Assembly (NCBI RefSeq): GCF_900109465.1
Contig: NZ_FOAZ01000007.1
Span: forward strand, 1-64,000
Length of the DNA stretch: 64,000 nt
Direction: 5' to 3'
From: Streptacidiphilus jiangxiensis
GTDB lineage: Bacteria; Actinomycetota; Actinomycetes; Streptomycetales; Streptomycetaceae
Below, one piece after another: positions 41,173 through 49,991 of the stretch; positions within the stretch are counted from its first letter, which is position 1, and each line of letters starts with the position of its first letter. The notes beneath the pieces were generated by a model that was given only the letters and a program-made list of their open reading frames with translations, did not search any database and was not told the DNA's origin. A program made the translations under genes and the position numbers.

Positions 41173-41808
41173 TCACATGAGGGAGGGCCCGACCTCGCCC
41201 AGGACCGGGGCGACCAGCTCGCGCAGGTCGGAGAGCCGGCGGTAGTGCACGGCGCTCATGCCGACCTGCCGGGCTGCGTCCACGTTGGTCCGGCTGTCGT
41301 CGACGAACGCACAGCGGTGTGCGGGGGCGCCCGCGCGCTCGGCGGCGACTTGGTAGATCTCCAGGTCGGGCTTGGCGACGCGGACGCGAGAGCTGTTGAC
41401 GACGTGGTCGGCCAGGTCGGTGAGACCGAGTCGGCCAAGGTCGTCATCCAGCCAGACCGTGGCATTGGTGACGAGCACGACAGGAATGGTGCGACGCACG
41501 CGCCGGATCAGCTCGACCGCCTGCTGGTCCGCACGCGAGGGCGCATGGGCGAACGCCCGGGCGAGCGTGGCGGCCTGCCGGGCGGAGACCTGGGCGGTCA
41601 GTGCCTCGGCGATGGATGCGGCCCACTGGGTCCGGGTGAGCCGGCCGAGCACCAGCGGTCGGCCCCGCTCGGCGGCGAACGCGGTCGCCATCGTCGTCCC
41701 GACCGCGATACCGGCGGCCTGCTCCAGCCGGGTCACCTCGTCCAGGTCGAAGAAGCGGATGACCCCGTCCAGGTCGCACAGCAGGGCATCGAACGCAAGG
41801 CCGCTCAT
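41173..41808 (-). CDS. HAD-family hydrolase
   Basis: The 211-residue product has motif I LLCDLDGVIRFFD, motif II VLVTNATVWLDDDL, Lys in RVAKPDLEIYQVAAERAG and motif IV CAFVDDSRTNVDAARQVG. This is a standard HAD phosphatase core with an alpha-helical cap, similar to X-HAD or epoxide-hydrolase-N type members. I start at ATG 41808; a TTG 18 bases upstream would add six residues, and neither has a strong ribosome site. It lies 44 bases downstream of the MFS gene on the other strand. Substrate unknown. Confidence 0.8.
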   Translation of the reverse strand: MSGLAFDALLCDLDGVIRFFDLDEVTRLEQAAGIAVGTTMATAFAAERGRPLVLGRLTRTQWAASIAEALTAQVSARQAATLARAFAHAPSRADQQAVELIRRVRRTIPVVLVTNATVWLDDDLGRLGLTDLADHVVNSSRVRVAKPDLEIYQVAAERAGAPAHRCAFVDDSRTNVDAARQVGMSAVHYRRLSDLRELVAPVLGEVGPSLM

Positions 41809-42171
41809 GGCTGGTGATGATGCCAAAGGGTTCGACGCCGGAGCCGATGAGGAAGTGGGTCGACACCAGTCACCTCTGGGCGCGTCCTGGCTCCGCCGAC
41901 GCCGGGTGGTGACTGCCTGTCAGGGGCGGTCGCGACCCTGAGGGGACAGCACGGAGTCGTGCCGGTTCGCGACGGCGATGGGGCGTGGTGCGGGTGTGGC
42001 TCAGCCCGCTCAGTGGTCAACGAAGGCCGTCAACAGCGGTGCGGTCGAAGACTCGGGAGGGTGATTGCGGAGAAACCTGTCCCGGCGACCCGTCCGTCCG
42101 CGCCCCGGGCCCGAATGAACAGTCAGATGCCCGCGCTGAGTGGGCAGGCAAGTGGACAGAGATGGGGCGTG

Positions 42172-42960
42172 ATGGGCGAGGAGCACATCGACACCCGGTT
42201 GCTCGCGGCGCTGACCGAGCAGTCGCAGGACCTGAACAGTGACGCGGTACGGATCACCCGGGAGGCGCTGGACGACTTCGCCGCCGGGCAGGAGCCGCGA
42301 CGCTGGTGGCAGCGCCGGAGCGGGGTGCTCGCCGCCGCGGCGGGCGGGGCCGTGCTGCTCGGAGCGGGAAGGGCAGCCGCCGCGAGCGGCAGCACCGACG
42401 ACGTGATGGCGCTGCAGACGGCCGCGTCGATCGAGAACCTGGCGGTGAGCGTGTACACCACCGCCGCGGGACTGCCGTTCGTCAAGGACGGCAACAAGAC
42501 GGTGGCCGCGTTCATCGCCAAGACCACGAGCCAGCACACCGCGCACGCGCAGGCGTTCAACGCCGCCGTGACGCAGGCCGGGGGCAAGGCCCAGAACCAG
42601 CCCGACCCCAAGTACGCGGCGATCGTGAAGCAGATGCTGCCGTCGATCAAGGGCCCCGCAGACGTGGTGAAGCTGGCGATCACCCTCGAGGACGTCGCCG
42701 CGCAGACGTACACCAAGAACGTCACGCTCGTCTCCGACCCGCAGCTGCGCAAGCTCTTCGCGTCGGTGGCGCCGGTGGAGGCGCAGCACCGTGCCACGCT
42801 GCTGGCGGTGCAGGCGCTGCTCGCGGGCGGCGCCCCGCAGTTGATCACGATCCCGGTGGACGCCTCCAAGCTCCCGGCCGCCGCCGGCAGCGTCGGATTC
42901 CCCGACGCCTTCTACCCGACCAAGGACGCCTCGCCGATCAGCGAAGGAGCCGTGCAGTGA
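42172..42960 (+). CDS. Ferritin-like domain protein, exported (first of pair)
   Basis: The 262-residue protein has a basic-then-hydrophobic N-terminal segment (RRWWQRRSGVLAAAAGGAVL) that looks like a Tat or membrane-export signal. It is followed by a ferritin-like four-helix domain (ALQTAASIENLAVSVYTTAA, SQHTAHAQAFNAAVTQAG, and later APVEAQHRATLLAVQALL). Glu and His residues at the usual helix positions suggest a di-metal site. The start at ATG 42172 fits a GTG-ATG context; an ATG at 42115 would add a Pro/Gly stretch. Its stop overlaps the next gene (GTGA). Confidence 0.78.
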   Translation: MGEEHIDTRLLAALTEQSQDLNSDAVRITREALDDFAAGQEPRRWWQRRSGVLAAAAGGAVLLGAGRAAAASGSTDDVMALQTAASIENLAVSVYTTAAGLPFVKDGNKTVAAFIAKTTSQHTAHAQAFNAAVTQAGGKAQNQPDPKYAAIVKQMLPSIKGPADVVKLAITLEDVAAQTYTKNVTLVSDPQLRKLFASVAPVEAQHRATLLAVQALLAGGAPQLITIPVDASKLPAAAGSVGFPDAFYPTKDASPISEGAVQ

Positions 42961-43796
42961 GCGACACCCGTGGCGGCTGGGAGCTGCCGATCAGCGAGCA
43001 CGAGCTCACCCGGCTCACCGAGGACCTCGACGAGGCACACCGTACCTACCTGCCTGCCATGCACGCCTCCGCGGCGGAGCTGACCGAGCAGATCCGCGAC
43101 CAGCAGACCGCCAGGGCACGCAAGGGGTCCGGCCTGGCCGGGCAGGCCTCCCGGCGCGGGTTCCTGCTCGGCGCGGGCGGCGTGGCCGCCGCATTTGCAC
43201 TGGCCGCCTGTTCCAGCTCCGGCAACGCCCCGTCGGCGGCCGGTGCCAGTGGAGCGGCGGGCGGCGCGGGCTCCGCGTCCCCGAGCAGCATGTACACCGG
43301 TGACCTGCAGGTGGTCGCGCTCGCGACCGCTCTGGAGAACCAGGCCGTCGGCGCCTACACGGCGGCCCTGGCGGCAGCGAAGGCCGGCAAGCTCGGCACG
43401 GTCCCCGCGGCAGTCGGCACCTTCGCCCAGACGGCGATGAGCCAGCACTCCGACCACGCCAAGGCATGGAACGCCGTGCTGACCGGGGCGGGCAAGCCCG
43501 CGATCACCGACGTGCCGCTGTCCAACCAACCCGCGACGCTCCAGGCGCTGGGTGCGGTCACGGACGTGGGCGGCGTCGCGAAGCTGGCCCTGATGCTGGA
43601 ACAGCAGGCGGCCGAGACATACCTGTTCGCCACCTACAACGTCACCAGCCCCGGAGGCATCGCCACCGCCGCCACGATCGCACCGGTCGAGGCCATGCAC
43701 GCGGCGATCCTGAACTACGTCCTGGGGCAGTACCCGGTCCCGGACGATTTCCTGGGTGTCGACAAGGCGGCCTCCCCGAGCCTGCTGACCGTCTGA
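42957..43796 (+). CDS. Ferritin-like Tat lipoprotein (second of pair)
   Basis: This 279-residue protein carries a twin-arginine signal ending in a lipobox: SRRGFLLGAGGVAAAFALAA followed by Cys. It should therefore be exported folded and lipid-anchored. The mature part is a ferritin-like bundle (ALATALENQAVGAYTAALAA, AMSQHSDHAKAWNAVL, APVEAMHAAILNYVLG) with the same di-metal pattern as its neighbour. AAGGAG precedes the GTG, and the gene overlaps its neighbour by 4 bases, so the two are made together. A role in metal or peroxide handling at the cell surface is plausible but unproven. Confidence 0.82.
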   Translation: MSDTRGGWELPISEHELTRLTEDLDEAHRTYLPAMHASAAELTEQIRDQQTARARKGSGLAGQASRRGFLLGAGGVAAAFALAACSSSGNAPSAAGASGAAGGAGSASPSSMYTGDLQVVALATALENQAVGAYTAALAAAKAGKLGTVPAAVGTFAQTAMSQHSDHAKAWNAVLTGAGKPAITDVPLSNQPATLQALGAVTDVGGVAKLALMLEQQAAETYLFATYNVTSPGGIATAATIAPVEAMHAAILNYVLGQYPVPDDFLGVDKAASPSLLTV

Positions 43797-43811
43797 GGCA
43801 CCATCAGAGCT

Positions 43812-43842
43812 GGGCCGGTCACCCTGGGAACGGGACCGGCCC
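43812..43842. terminator. Hairpin after the ferritin-like pair
   Basis: gggccggtc and gaccggccc form a 9-bp stem 15 bases after the stop codon of the lipoprotein gene. Confidence 0.7.
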
Positions 43843-43847
43843 GACCC

Positions 43848-43883
43848 GGCGGGCTGCTGTCCTGGGAACGCCGGCAGCCCGCC
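43848..43883. terminator. Second hairpin in tandem
   Basis: ggcgggctgc and gcagcccgcc form a 10-bp stem right after the first hairpin. The tandem pair should stop transcription firmly and may act on both strands. Confidence 0.7.
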
Positions 43884-44207
43884 ACCTCCATCACGCCCTC
43901 ATGCAGTGGCTTCCGCCTGGGCTGGCGGCGGCACTTCGGGTGCGTACAGAACTTAGGTCGTCGGCCTGGGTCTGTGAAGGTCGTGGCCGCACAGTGAGGG
44001 TGGCCTTTTGGTTTCGAAGTGCACAGCGAGAAGATTGGGTTAGCTGTCGGCAGGACGACGACCCTGGCCCCGCCGGTGGTGGACGATCCAGCCTCCGATC
44101 GTCTGGCGGTGGGGCGCCGCCATGCTCTGACGACAAGTTCTGACGTGGTCGTCCGGAGGATCGGCGCGGTGTGGACGACTACGAGGCTCGCCTGGGTGCT
44201 CATTCCT
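43884..44207. other. Intergenic stretch without a gene
   Basis: About 320 bases between the tandem hairpins and the Ku-like relic. Frames are broken and codon bias is absent, so I see nothing functional here. Confidence 0.4.
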
Positions 44208-44312
44208 CGGCGCCGCCTTCTTCGCCGGCGCCGGGGCCTCCCCGCGCGCTGTCTTGGACTCGGCGATGGAGGCCTGGAGGGCGGCCATGATGTCCGTGGT
44301 CGGTGCCGCCGC
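44208..44312 (-). pseudogene. Possible relic of a Ku (NHEJ) gene C-terminus
   Basis: The minus strand reads IMAALQASIAESKTARGEAP then PAKKAAP. This resembles the C-terminal tail of actinobacterial Ku proteins (a LMAAL-SV-AKKARGE pattern followed by Lys/Ala). The rest of the gene is missing: upstream frames hold only Arg/Pro-rich noise. It is probably the leftover of a deleted or duplicated Ku gene; short length keeps confidence low. Confidence 0.4.
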
Positions 44313-44496
44313 GGTGGGCGGGGTGGCATCCTGGGCTACTCCGGACGGCGGCGACCGTCGCACCCGGTTGGCGGCGAAATCGCCGCGACCCGGTCTGCCC
44401 TCGTGGCAGGCCCGGCCGTGTTCGGTTGCCTAGCGGTCGCGCAGCGCGCGTGGGCCGGGGTGATGGGAGGGCAGCGCTCCACAAGCCGGGGCAAGG

Positions 44497-45042
44497 TCAG
44501 TTCAGGCCCTTCAGGTTCCCTAGGTAGTAGTAGTCGCCCCCGTTGTAGTCGAGCTTGACTGACGCACCGGCGATGTCGGGGTCCGACAAGGACCACCCGG
44601 CGTGCAGGTTAACGAGGTCCTGGATCTTGTATCCGTTGTTAGCGAACCACCAGAGCTGTGAGTTGTTGGCGTTGCACGTGTTCTGCGTGATGAGTGTTCC
44701 AATGCTGGTCCCGCCCTGGTAGAGGTCCAGGCACTTCCCACTGTGGTAGTTGACGACGTTGTAGTAGAACGTGACGCCGTCGGCGCTGGACTTCTCATAG
44801 ACGAAAGTCCAGAGCTGGTTGTTGGCGGGGACAGTGCTGCAGGGTGCGGTGTCGACCTTGGCGCCGTCGGCGGTCGAGGAGCCGGAGACCTCGACGCAGA
44901 AGTTGTCGACGTTGGTCGCAATGTTGGCCCTGTACATGGGGGTGCCGGGGACGGAGGCGCTGGCGGGGGCCGTGGCGGTGGCCAGGACGCCGATGGTGGT
45001 AGCTGCGATGCCGAGACTCTTGATGATGTTGGTTCGCTTCAT
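44497..45042 (-). CDS. Secreted ricin-type beta-trefoil lectin-like protein
   Basis: The 181-residue product begins with a Sec signal (MKRTNIIKSLGIAATTIGVL then ATATAPASAS). The mature part resembles a RICIN/beta-trefoil lectin: C-D/N-L phrases such as KCLDLYQGG and repeated NNQLWTF and NSQLWWF, which match the QxW-type repeats. The protein would be released and bind carbohydrate. GC content is lower than that of its neighbours (many AAC, TAC and GTT codons), which hints at a foreign origin or relaxed selection. The start at 45042 has only a weak ribosome site; an upstream Met (MHPGS) is unlikely. Confidence 0.75.
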   Translation of the reverse strand: MKRTNIIKSLGIAATTIGVLATATAPASASVPGTPMYRANIATNVDNFCVEVSGSSTADGAKVDTAPCSTVPANNQLWTFVYEKSSADGVTFYYNVVNYHSGKCLDLYQGGTSIGTLITQNTCNANNSQLWWFANNGYKIQDLVNLHAGWSLSDPDIAGASVKLDYNGGDYYYLGNLKGLN

Positions 45043-45066
45043 GGCGGGGAGGCTACCGGGGTGCAC

Positions 45067-45386
45067 GTGATGTGGTGGTGGGAACTTCGCTACGTCTCGC
45101 TATCGGCCGGTGCACCTCTAGTGAGAGGGATCGTCCCTATACGAGCGATCTGAGCAGCACCCGATGGGCGGTGCCTCGTTTCACTGGTCATGAACATCTG
45201 CGACTGCCCGCCGCCCGACCGTGACCTGTCCTCCGACGGCCGCGGTTGGGGCTACGAGCCCGGCACGGCATGGATCGGCCGGCCTGCGCGCGCTGCCGCG
45301 CCCACGGCGGACAGACCCCGCACGACCTCGGATGCCCGGTATTGGATCACCATCCAGCGCGGTGACGGCTCCGATACGCTCGCCAG
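45067..45386. other. Intergenic stretch without a gene
   Basis: The 320 bases between the lectin-like gene and the DUF6225-like gene hold their divergent promoters. Frames here are short. No repeat or clear promoter box seen. Confidence 0.4.
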
Positions 45387-45683
45387 GTGACGAACCTTGA
45401 CGACTATGAGCGGTACGAGCACACGGTCCCGGAATGGACCGTCGGCGAGCTGCGAGCCGCACTCGCCGACCTGCCCGACGACGTCCCGGTCCGGATTGCT
45501 GTCCCGCAGGAGCTCACCAGCCGCGGTCCCGACGACGAGCGCGATGCCCGCTACGTCATCACCGGAACCTCTAAAGCGGACCCGAATTTCGAGACCCTCA
45601 TCGGCGAAGTCGACGACGTTCTGATCCTCATCACCGACTACCCCTCCGACACCTACGTCCGGCGGATCAACAGCACGGACTGA
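45387..45683 (+). CDS. DUF6225-like small protein
   Basis: The 98-residue acidic protein has EWTVGELRAALADLPDDVPV and IAVPQEL, then YVITGTSKAD. This is the pattern of a small family found in Streptomyces (DUF6225 as I recall it), usually as an orphan gene of unknown function. The GTG at 45387 has the CCAGGTGAC context and fits the family length. Convergent with the next gene. No function proposed. Confidence 0.75.
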   Translation: MTNLDDYERYEHTVPEWTVGELRAALADLPDDVPVRIAVPQELTSRGPDDERDARYVITGTSKADPNFETLIGEVDDVLILITDYPSDTYVRRINSTD

Positions 45684-45735
45684 CCACCCCAGCAGCGCGA
45701 GGCCCCGCGCCAGCGAGCCAGGCTGGGCCAGGTGG

Positions 45736-45987
45736 TCAGGCGGAGTCGCCGGGTGCCTGCTCCGGCTCGGGGCCGAGGAGCTCCATCGCGTCGTCGGCGA
45801 TCGCCCAGTACTCCACAGGAACGTCGTACTCCGCCCCCAGCGCTGCGAGATCAGCCCACGTGAGCGCCACACGCTCAGCCACGGGCTTCTTCGAACCGGC
45901 GCCCGCATCCAGATCGGCCTCGTACACCTCGACGACAACACCGTCGCCGCGCACATTGCTCACATTGAAGCCTCGGAACTTCTCCAT
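45736..45987 (-). CDS. Hypothetical small acidic protein
   Basis: From ATG 45987 the product is 83 residues. It has a beta-hairpin-like GDGVVVEVYEADLDAG and a helix VALTWADLAALGAEYDV. A longer frame starting at 46074 exists but reads Arg/Ala-rich first. It is convergent with the DUF6225-like gene. No family recognised. Confidence 0.5.
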   Translation of the reverse strand: MEKFRGFNVSNVRGDGVVVEVYEADLDAGAGSKKPVAERVALTWADLAALGAEYDVPVEYWAIADDAMELLGPEPEQAPGDSA

Positions 45988-46127
45988 GACCTCAGGATCA
46001 GATGCGGCCAGGAGGCACGCATCTCGAGCCCGCGGTACGGCGACGGCAGTCTCCCTGGTAGCGAGGGCCCGCAAGTTCGCGCATACTCCTCGCCTGCACC
46101 CGGTGCGGGGCTGGTCGAGATCATTCC

Positions 46128-46187
46128 GAGGTTAGTGATCTCGGTCAGCCGCGGAAGGTCACGCAGCTCGAAGCTGCGAATGATCAT
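46128..46187 (-). pseudogene. N-terminal remnant of a GNAT acetyltransferase
   Basis: The frame starts MIIRSFELRDLPRLTEITNL, a typical GNAT beginning, then decays into Pro/Gly noise with no acetyl-CoA site. Only about 20 codons are recognisable. It looks like a truncated gene. Confidence 0.4.
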
Positions 46188-46577
46188 GGAATGCGCCTCT
46201 CGCCGAGGAGTCGACAACCGAAGAAACAGGCATCGACGGGCTCGCTCGCGGCATAAGTGGGCCGCGAGTGAGCCCTCAGGGGCGGATCCGCCAGGAGGCG
46301 AAGCATTCCATGCACATCAGGCTACCGAGCTCCTCCGACATGGACAGGCCTTTTCCGGGTCCGACTGCCGCCCGCAGGCACCCTGAAAGGCCGAGCTGGC
46401 ATCTTTCGTGACCTGCGCAGTCGGCACTCGGTGCCGCACCGGCGACGACGATCGTGCGCGCGGATCTGCGGCGTCTGAACAGCCCTCACGGGGACGACGA
46501 GCCCCCCGTCCGTCGCCGACACCGTGGGCGCCAAGCCATCGGGCACTTCATGCGCCGAAACGACGCTGAGCGGACGC
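46188..46577. other. 390-bp stretch without a gene
   Basis: Frames here are broken or Arg-rich on both strands. I see no gene, repeat or hairpin worth reporting. With the GNAT remnant and the sigma-like fragment on its sides, this looks like a decayed patch. Confidence 0.4.
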
Positions 46578-46934
46578 TCATCTCGGAAGCTCGTCCGCAC
46601 CGGGCGGTGCGGCGGCGCGGAGGGCGTCATGGGCTGCCTCGAGGATCCGAGCGAGCGGACATCCCGGTCCGGTCGCGAGACGGGGGGATCTCACCCACAG
46701 CTCTTCGAACACATCCGTGGCCAGCTGCCAGGCCTTCCGCTCGTCTTTCGTTGCCGCCCGCGCACAGGCCCACAGATAGGGGGCGAGAAGGTCGTACAGG
46801 GCGGCGAAGGCTACCTGGTCACCCGCGGCCACCTGGTCGACCAGACGTGCATACGAGGGGTTTGATGGGGCCGACGCCGAGGTGAACACGCACCGAATGT
46901 AGCCGCCCTGGTTCTCTTGGTGACGACTGCTCAC
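46578..46934 (-). CDS. Truncated sigma-70 region 2-like protein
   Basis: The 118-residue product reads ARLVDQVAAGDQVAFAALYD then LLAPYLWACARA, with QLATDVFEELWVRSPRL. This is a sigma-70 region 2-type sequence as in ECF sigma factors (a GDxxAFxxLYD pattern followed by AxxxTxEVFxxLW). Region 4, the -35 binding part, is absent, so it is either a truncated ECF sigma or a region 2-only protein. A GTG at 46934 starts this frame. The length is about half that of a normal ECF sigma. Confidence 0.5.
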   Translation of the reverse strand: MSSRHQENQGGYIRCVFTSASAPSNPSYARLVDQVAAGDQVAFAALYDLLAPYLWACARAATKDERKAWQLATDVFEELWVRSPRLATGPGCPLARILEAAHDALRAAAPPGADELPR

Positions 46935-47289
46935 TCATGCGAGTGGGGTCCCGCGTGCTGGCTTGACCCGCAAGGGTGCTTCCGCCCGCGGGGGCAGACC
47001 GCTGTGCGGCACGGCGTAGTTGGACAGTCCGCGCCGTTCCGCGAACGGCGGCCAGGAGGAGGGCGACGCCGAGAGGCGGTTGTCCGTGCGCGCCGAGGAA
47101 GGACGCGCTGACGCGCTGGTTGCGGGTGTGCGGTGGATTGGAACGCACCGGGCTCCTGCCCGCTTTCGCACAGGGGCACCAGGTAGGCATCGGTTCCTGA
47201 CGGCAGGCGGTGCACCCTGGTGAGCCGGTCCGCGATCTGCCCGGGTCCGCGCATCGGCCCGGCTATGGAGGACCGGGTCGATGCGCGGC
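46935..47289. other. 355-bp stretch without a supported gene
   Basis: One minus-strand frame near 47150-47255 begins MRGPGQIADRLTRVHRLPSG and looks weakly protein-like but soon turns Arg/Pro-rich. I leave it unannotated. No promoter or hairpin stands out. Confidence 0.4.
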
Positions 47290-47652
47290 TCAGGTCCACT
47301 GGTAGTCGCTGACCTGACCGTCGTTGATCACAGTGGTTCCGTGTCGGGCGCCGTGTTGGTGCCAGACGGTGTAAGAACCGGCGGGCAGGGGGGTGATGAC
47401 GGCGGCGAACAGGGTGCGGTCGGGGAGGTGTCGTGGCCGCACGGCGGCGTGCGTGCGCTGCTCGTCCCGTCCGGCCGGGCTGATGTGGATCTCCAGGCCG
47501 TCGTCGACCGCGTTCGCGTGGATGACCAGCGCTCCGTTGCCGGCGCCGATGTCCAGGACCACGCTGCCCTTGTGTGAGGGCACCGGAAGGGGCAGGTGCT
47601 CGTGCTGGTGCGGGTCCTGGGTGTGATGGTCGGGGGTGGTGACACGGGGCAT
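47290..47652 (-). CDS. Hypothetical protein near a DUF4331 gene
   Basis: The 120-residue protein has a His-rich start (TTPDHHTQDPHQHEHLPLP) and then SVVLDIGAGNGALVIHANAV, EIHISPAGRDEQ and a C-terminal SYTVWHQHG segment. The His-rich N-terminus could bind metal. The DIGAGNGA string resembles SAM motif I, but the protein is too short to be a methyltransferase, so I treat the match as chance or relic. AAGGAG precedes the ATG at 47652. It is 115 bases downstream of the DUF4331 gene and probably in the same operon. Confidence 0.65.
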   Translation of the reverse strand: MPRVTTPDHHTQDPHQHEHLPLPVPSHKGSVVLDIGAGNGALVIHANAVDDGLEIHISPAGRDEQRTHAAVRPRHLPDRTLFAAVITPLPAGSYTVWHQHGARHGTTVINDGQVSDYQWT

Positions 47653-47767
47653 GGGCTGGCTCCTTGCCGCAGAGTGAGGGTCTCCGGTGCCCCGCGGTGG
47701 GGCACGGCCACGAGTGGGGCACCGGAGCTCGCATCCGGCGTGGGTAGGGCCGGAAGGGGTGGTCGGG

Positions 47768-49165
47768 TCAGGAAGCGGGGTGGTGGTAGCCGTCGTACGG
47801 GACCCCGAGGTAGGGGAAGGTGTCCAAGTACGGGTTCTCGGGCGAGTGGTTGTCCAGTCCGTCGGTGACCTGGCCGGCGGCGGTGTCCGGGGTGTAGGAG
47901 TTGTCGACCAGGTGGTAGGTCAGGCCGGCAACGGCGCGGATCTCGACGGTGACGACGTCGTCGAAGACGCGGCGCCCGTTGGGGAATCCGGCCGCGTCGC
48001 CGGCGACCAGGCCGAGGATGTTGACGCTGGCCGTGGGGGTGGGCGGGATCGCGATGTTGAGGCGCAGCATGTCGGCCTCGGTGGTGCCGGTGAAGTTCTG
48101 GAAGCCGGGGACGATGCCCTTGGGGATACCGGTGAGCAGGATCGCGAGGAGGTCCGCGCGCGGCTTGCCGGACGCGTCGAGCGTGGCGAGGTTCGGGAAC
48201 ACGCCGGGGTAGAGGACCGGGAGCAGCCCGGCGAGCTCGGGCTTGGCGACGTAGGAGGCGAAGCGCTTGTCCTCCGCGGGCGGGAGGGCGTTCCACTCGT
48301 CCTTGCGGGCCATCGGCACGATGACCTCGTTGAACAGCGGGTTGCCCAGCCGGGAGATCTGAACGAAGGGGCCGGACTCGGACTGGCCGCCGCGGCCGGG
48401 CTCGATCACGCGGGCGGCGCGGCGACTCGCGGAGGTCCACACGCCGATGGTGGCGCGGGAGTCGTTGACGTCGCTGCCGTTCCAGCCGCCCTGGGTCAGC
48501 TCGCGGATGGGGACCTGCAGCGCGAGGCTGTGGACGTTGAGCTGCTTGGTGGCGTTCACTCCGTCCTGGTTGGGCAGGCCGTGTTGCTTCGCGAACACCT
48601 GGTACTGCTGGAACGGGCGCAGGTCACCCAGGTCGAAGATCGAGCCGAGGTCGACGTAGAAGCCCTCGGCGCGCTGCCCGGCGAACACCTTCCGGCCCGG
48701 TCCCACGCCGTGTACGGCGGCCCTGGCGAGGGCCGGGTAGTCGGGGGTGGACAGGGGGCCGATGTTGCACGGCGGGCAGAGCAGGTCCCGGCCGAGGACG
48801 GTCTCGCGGCCGTGCTCGACGCGGGTGAGGGTGTAGGTCTGGAAGCGGTTCCAGGCCGTCGAGGTCAGCGAGGTGATCGGGCCGGTGTTGTAAAGGAACG
48901 TGTCGTGGTTGCGCAGGTGGGTGGTGAAGCGGAACTGGTAGCTGACGTCCGCGCGACCGTCGCCGGTGTTGTCGATGTGGATCTCGTACAGGACGTCGTC
49001 GCCGAACTCGTAGAAGTTCGGCCCACCCGCGGGGTTCTGCAGCGGGATGTAGTTCGCGATCAGGGTGACGGTGTCGCGCTTGTCGGGGCTGACGAACGCG
49101 TACAGGTCGGTGCTGTCGGCGACCGGGTCCTTGGAGATCTCGGGGGCTTCACGGTGGGACGACAC
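47768..49165 (-). CDS. DUF4331-like large conserved protein
   Basis: The 465-residue product begins SSHREAPEISKDPVADSTDL and continues with YAFVSPDKRDTVTLIANYIP and NPAGGPNFYEFGDDVLYEIH, which are hallmarks of the DUF4331 family. Members are beta-rich proteins that occur in actinobacteria and proteobacteria; their role is not established. No clear signal peptide is present at the GTG start (49165), which has GAGG upstream. The gene lies 110 bases after a Tat-signal gene on the same strand and near a tatA-tatC pair. Confidence 0.82.
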   Translation of the reverse strand: MSSHREAPEISKDPVADSTDLYAFVSPDKRDTVTLIANYIPLQNPAGGPNFYEFGDDVLYEIHIDNTGDGRADVSYQFRFTTHLRNHDTFLYNTGPITSLTSTAWNRFQTYTLTRVEHGRETVLGRDLLCPPCNIGPLSTPDYPALARAAVHGVGPGRKVFAGQRAEGFYVDLGSIFDLGDLRPFQQYQVFAKQHGLPNQDGVNATKQLNVHSLALQVPIRELTQGGWNGSDVNDSRATIGVWTSASRRAARVIEPGRGGQSESGPFVQISRLGNPLFNEVIVPMARKDEWNALPPAEDKRFASYVAKPELAGLLPVLYPGVFPNLATLDASGKPRADLLAILLTGIPKGIVPGFQNFTGTTEADMLRLNIAIPPTPTASVNILGLVAGDAAGFPNGRRVFDDVVTVEIRAVAGLTYHLVDNSYTPDTAAGQVTDGLDNHSPENPYLDTFPYLGVPYDGYHHPAS

Positions 49166-49275
49166 GGTAGTACCTCACGAAGAGTTGGAAACAGGGCGGG
49201 GAGAAGCGGGGGCCCGGCCGGGACCGCGTTCAGGGCGTCGGTTCCGGCCGGGGTTCCCGGGGCGAGGAGCCCGGG

Positions 49276-49584
49276 TCAGCGGGCCGCGCGCAGTAGCTGG
49301 GCGACGAGCTTGTGATCGCGGACGCGGTGGTGGCGATGGCCGTGGAAGATGTCGAGCTCGCCGGTACGAGAGTCCACGACGTGCACCATGAACGGCTCAC
49401 CGGCCAAGGCTGCGGTGCCCTGCTCGGGGTCCTTGGTCTTCCTTCCGGTCGCTGCTGCGGTGCCGGCCAGGCCCGCGTTCAGGGCGAATCCGGCGGCGAA
49501 GGTCGCGGCGCCGGCCACGCCGGCGTGCTTGATCAGGCCGCGCCGCGTCATCGGCGACGGGCTGGTGTCGAGGGTTTCGGGCAT
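49276..49584 (-). CDS. Small Tat-signal protein
   Basis: The 102-residue product carries TRRGLIKHAGVAGAATFAAG, a twin-arginine signal, followed by a short mature part with GHRHHRVRDHKL near the end (His-rich). Two in-frame ATGs exist; GGGAGG stands directly at the first and seven bases before the second, so the second (49584) is the better start. It is the first gene of a leftward run that continues with DUF4331 and the His-rich protein. It faces the tatA-tatC pair, which suggests they export it. Confidence 0.7.
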   Translation of the reverse strand: MPETLDTSPSPMTRRGLIKHAGVAGAATFAAGFALNAGLAGTAAATGRKTKDPEQGTAALAGEPFMVHVVDSRTGELDIFHGHRHHRVRDHKLVAQLLRAAR

Positions 49585-49991
49585 GGGCATTCCTCCCAGG
49601 AATCAGACGGGGTGCCGTGATCACCGGGCTCCGCGCCGACCGCCAGCACAAGGGACAGCCGCGTTCCACGTAATGGGGCGGCTGGGTGAGGCGAGGAGTG
49701 AGTCCCGGACGGGACGGCGACGGTGGCTCGCAGTCAAGCTCCAGCCATGACACTGCGTCAAGCACCAGTCGCTCAAGGTGAGTACGGGTGGCCTCCGCCT
49801 CAGCGGTCAAACCCCAGCTCACAGGCCCGCGCCGGGACCGACCGAGTGAAATCCCCTCGTTGCGACGGGGCGACCCATCCGCCAGGCGCCCGGCACCGAA
49901 TCATCATCGACGGTCGACACCACGGTCAGGCAGCCAGCCTGGGCCGAATGCTTCACCCTGCCCTTGAGCCGCGCTCACCTCGGAGGTCCCG

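Noticed and set aside
47290..47652. A methyltransferase, because of the DIGAGNGA string
   Set aside because: The protein is only 120 residues and has no other SAM motifs.
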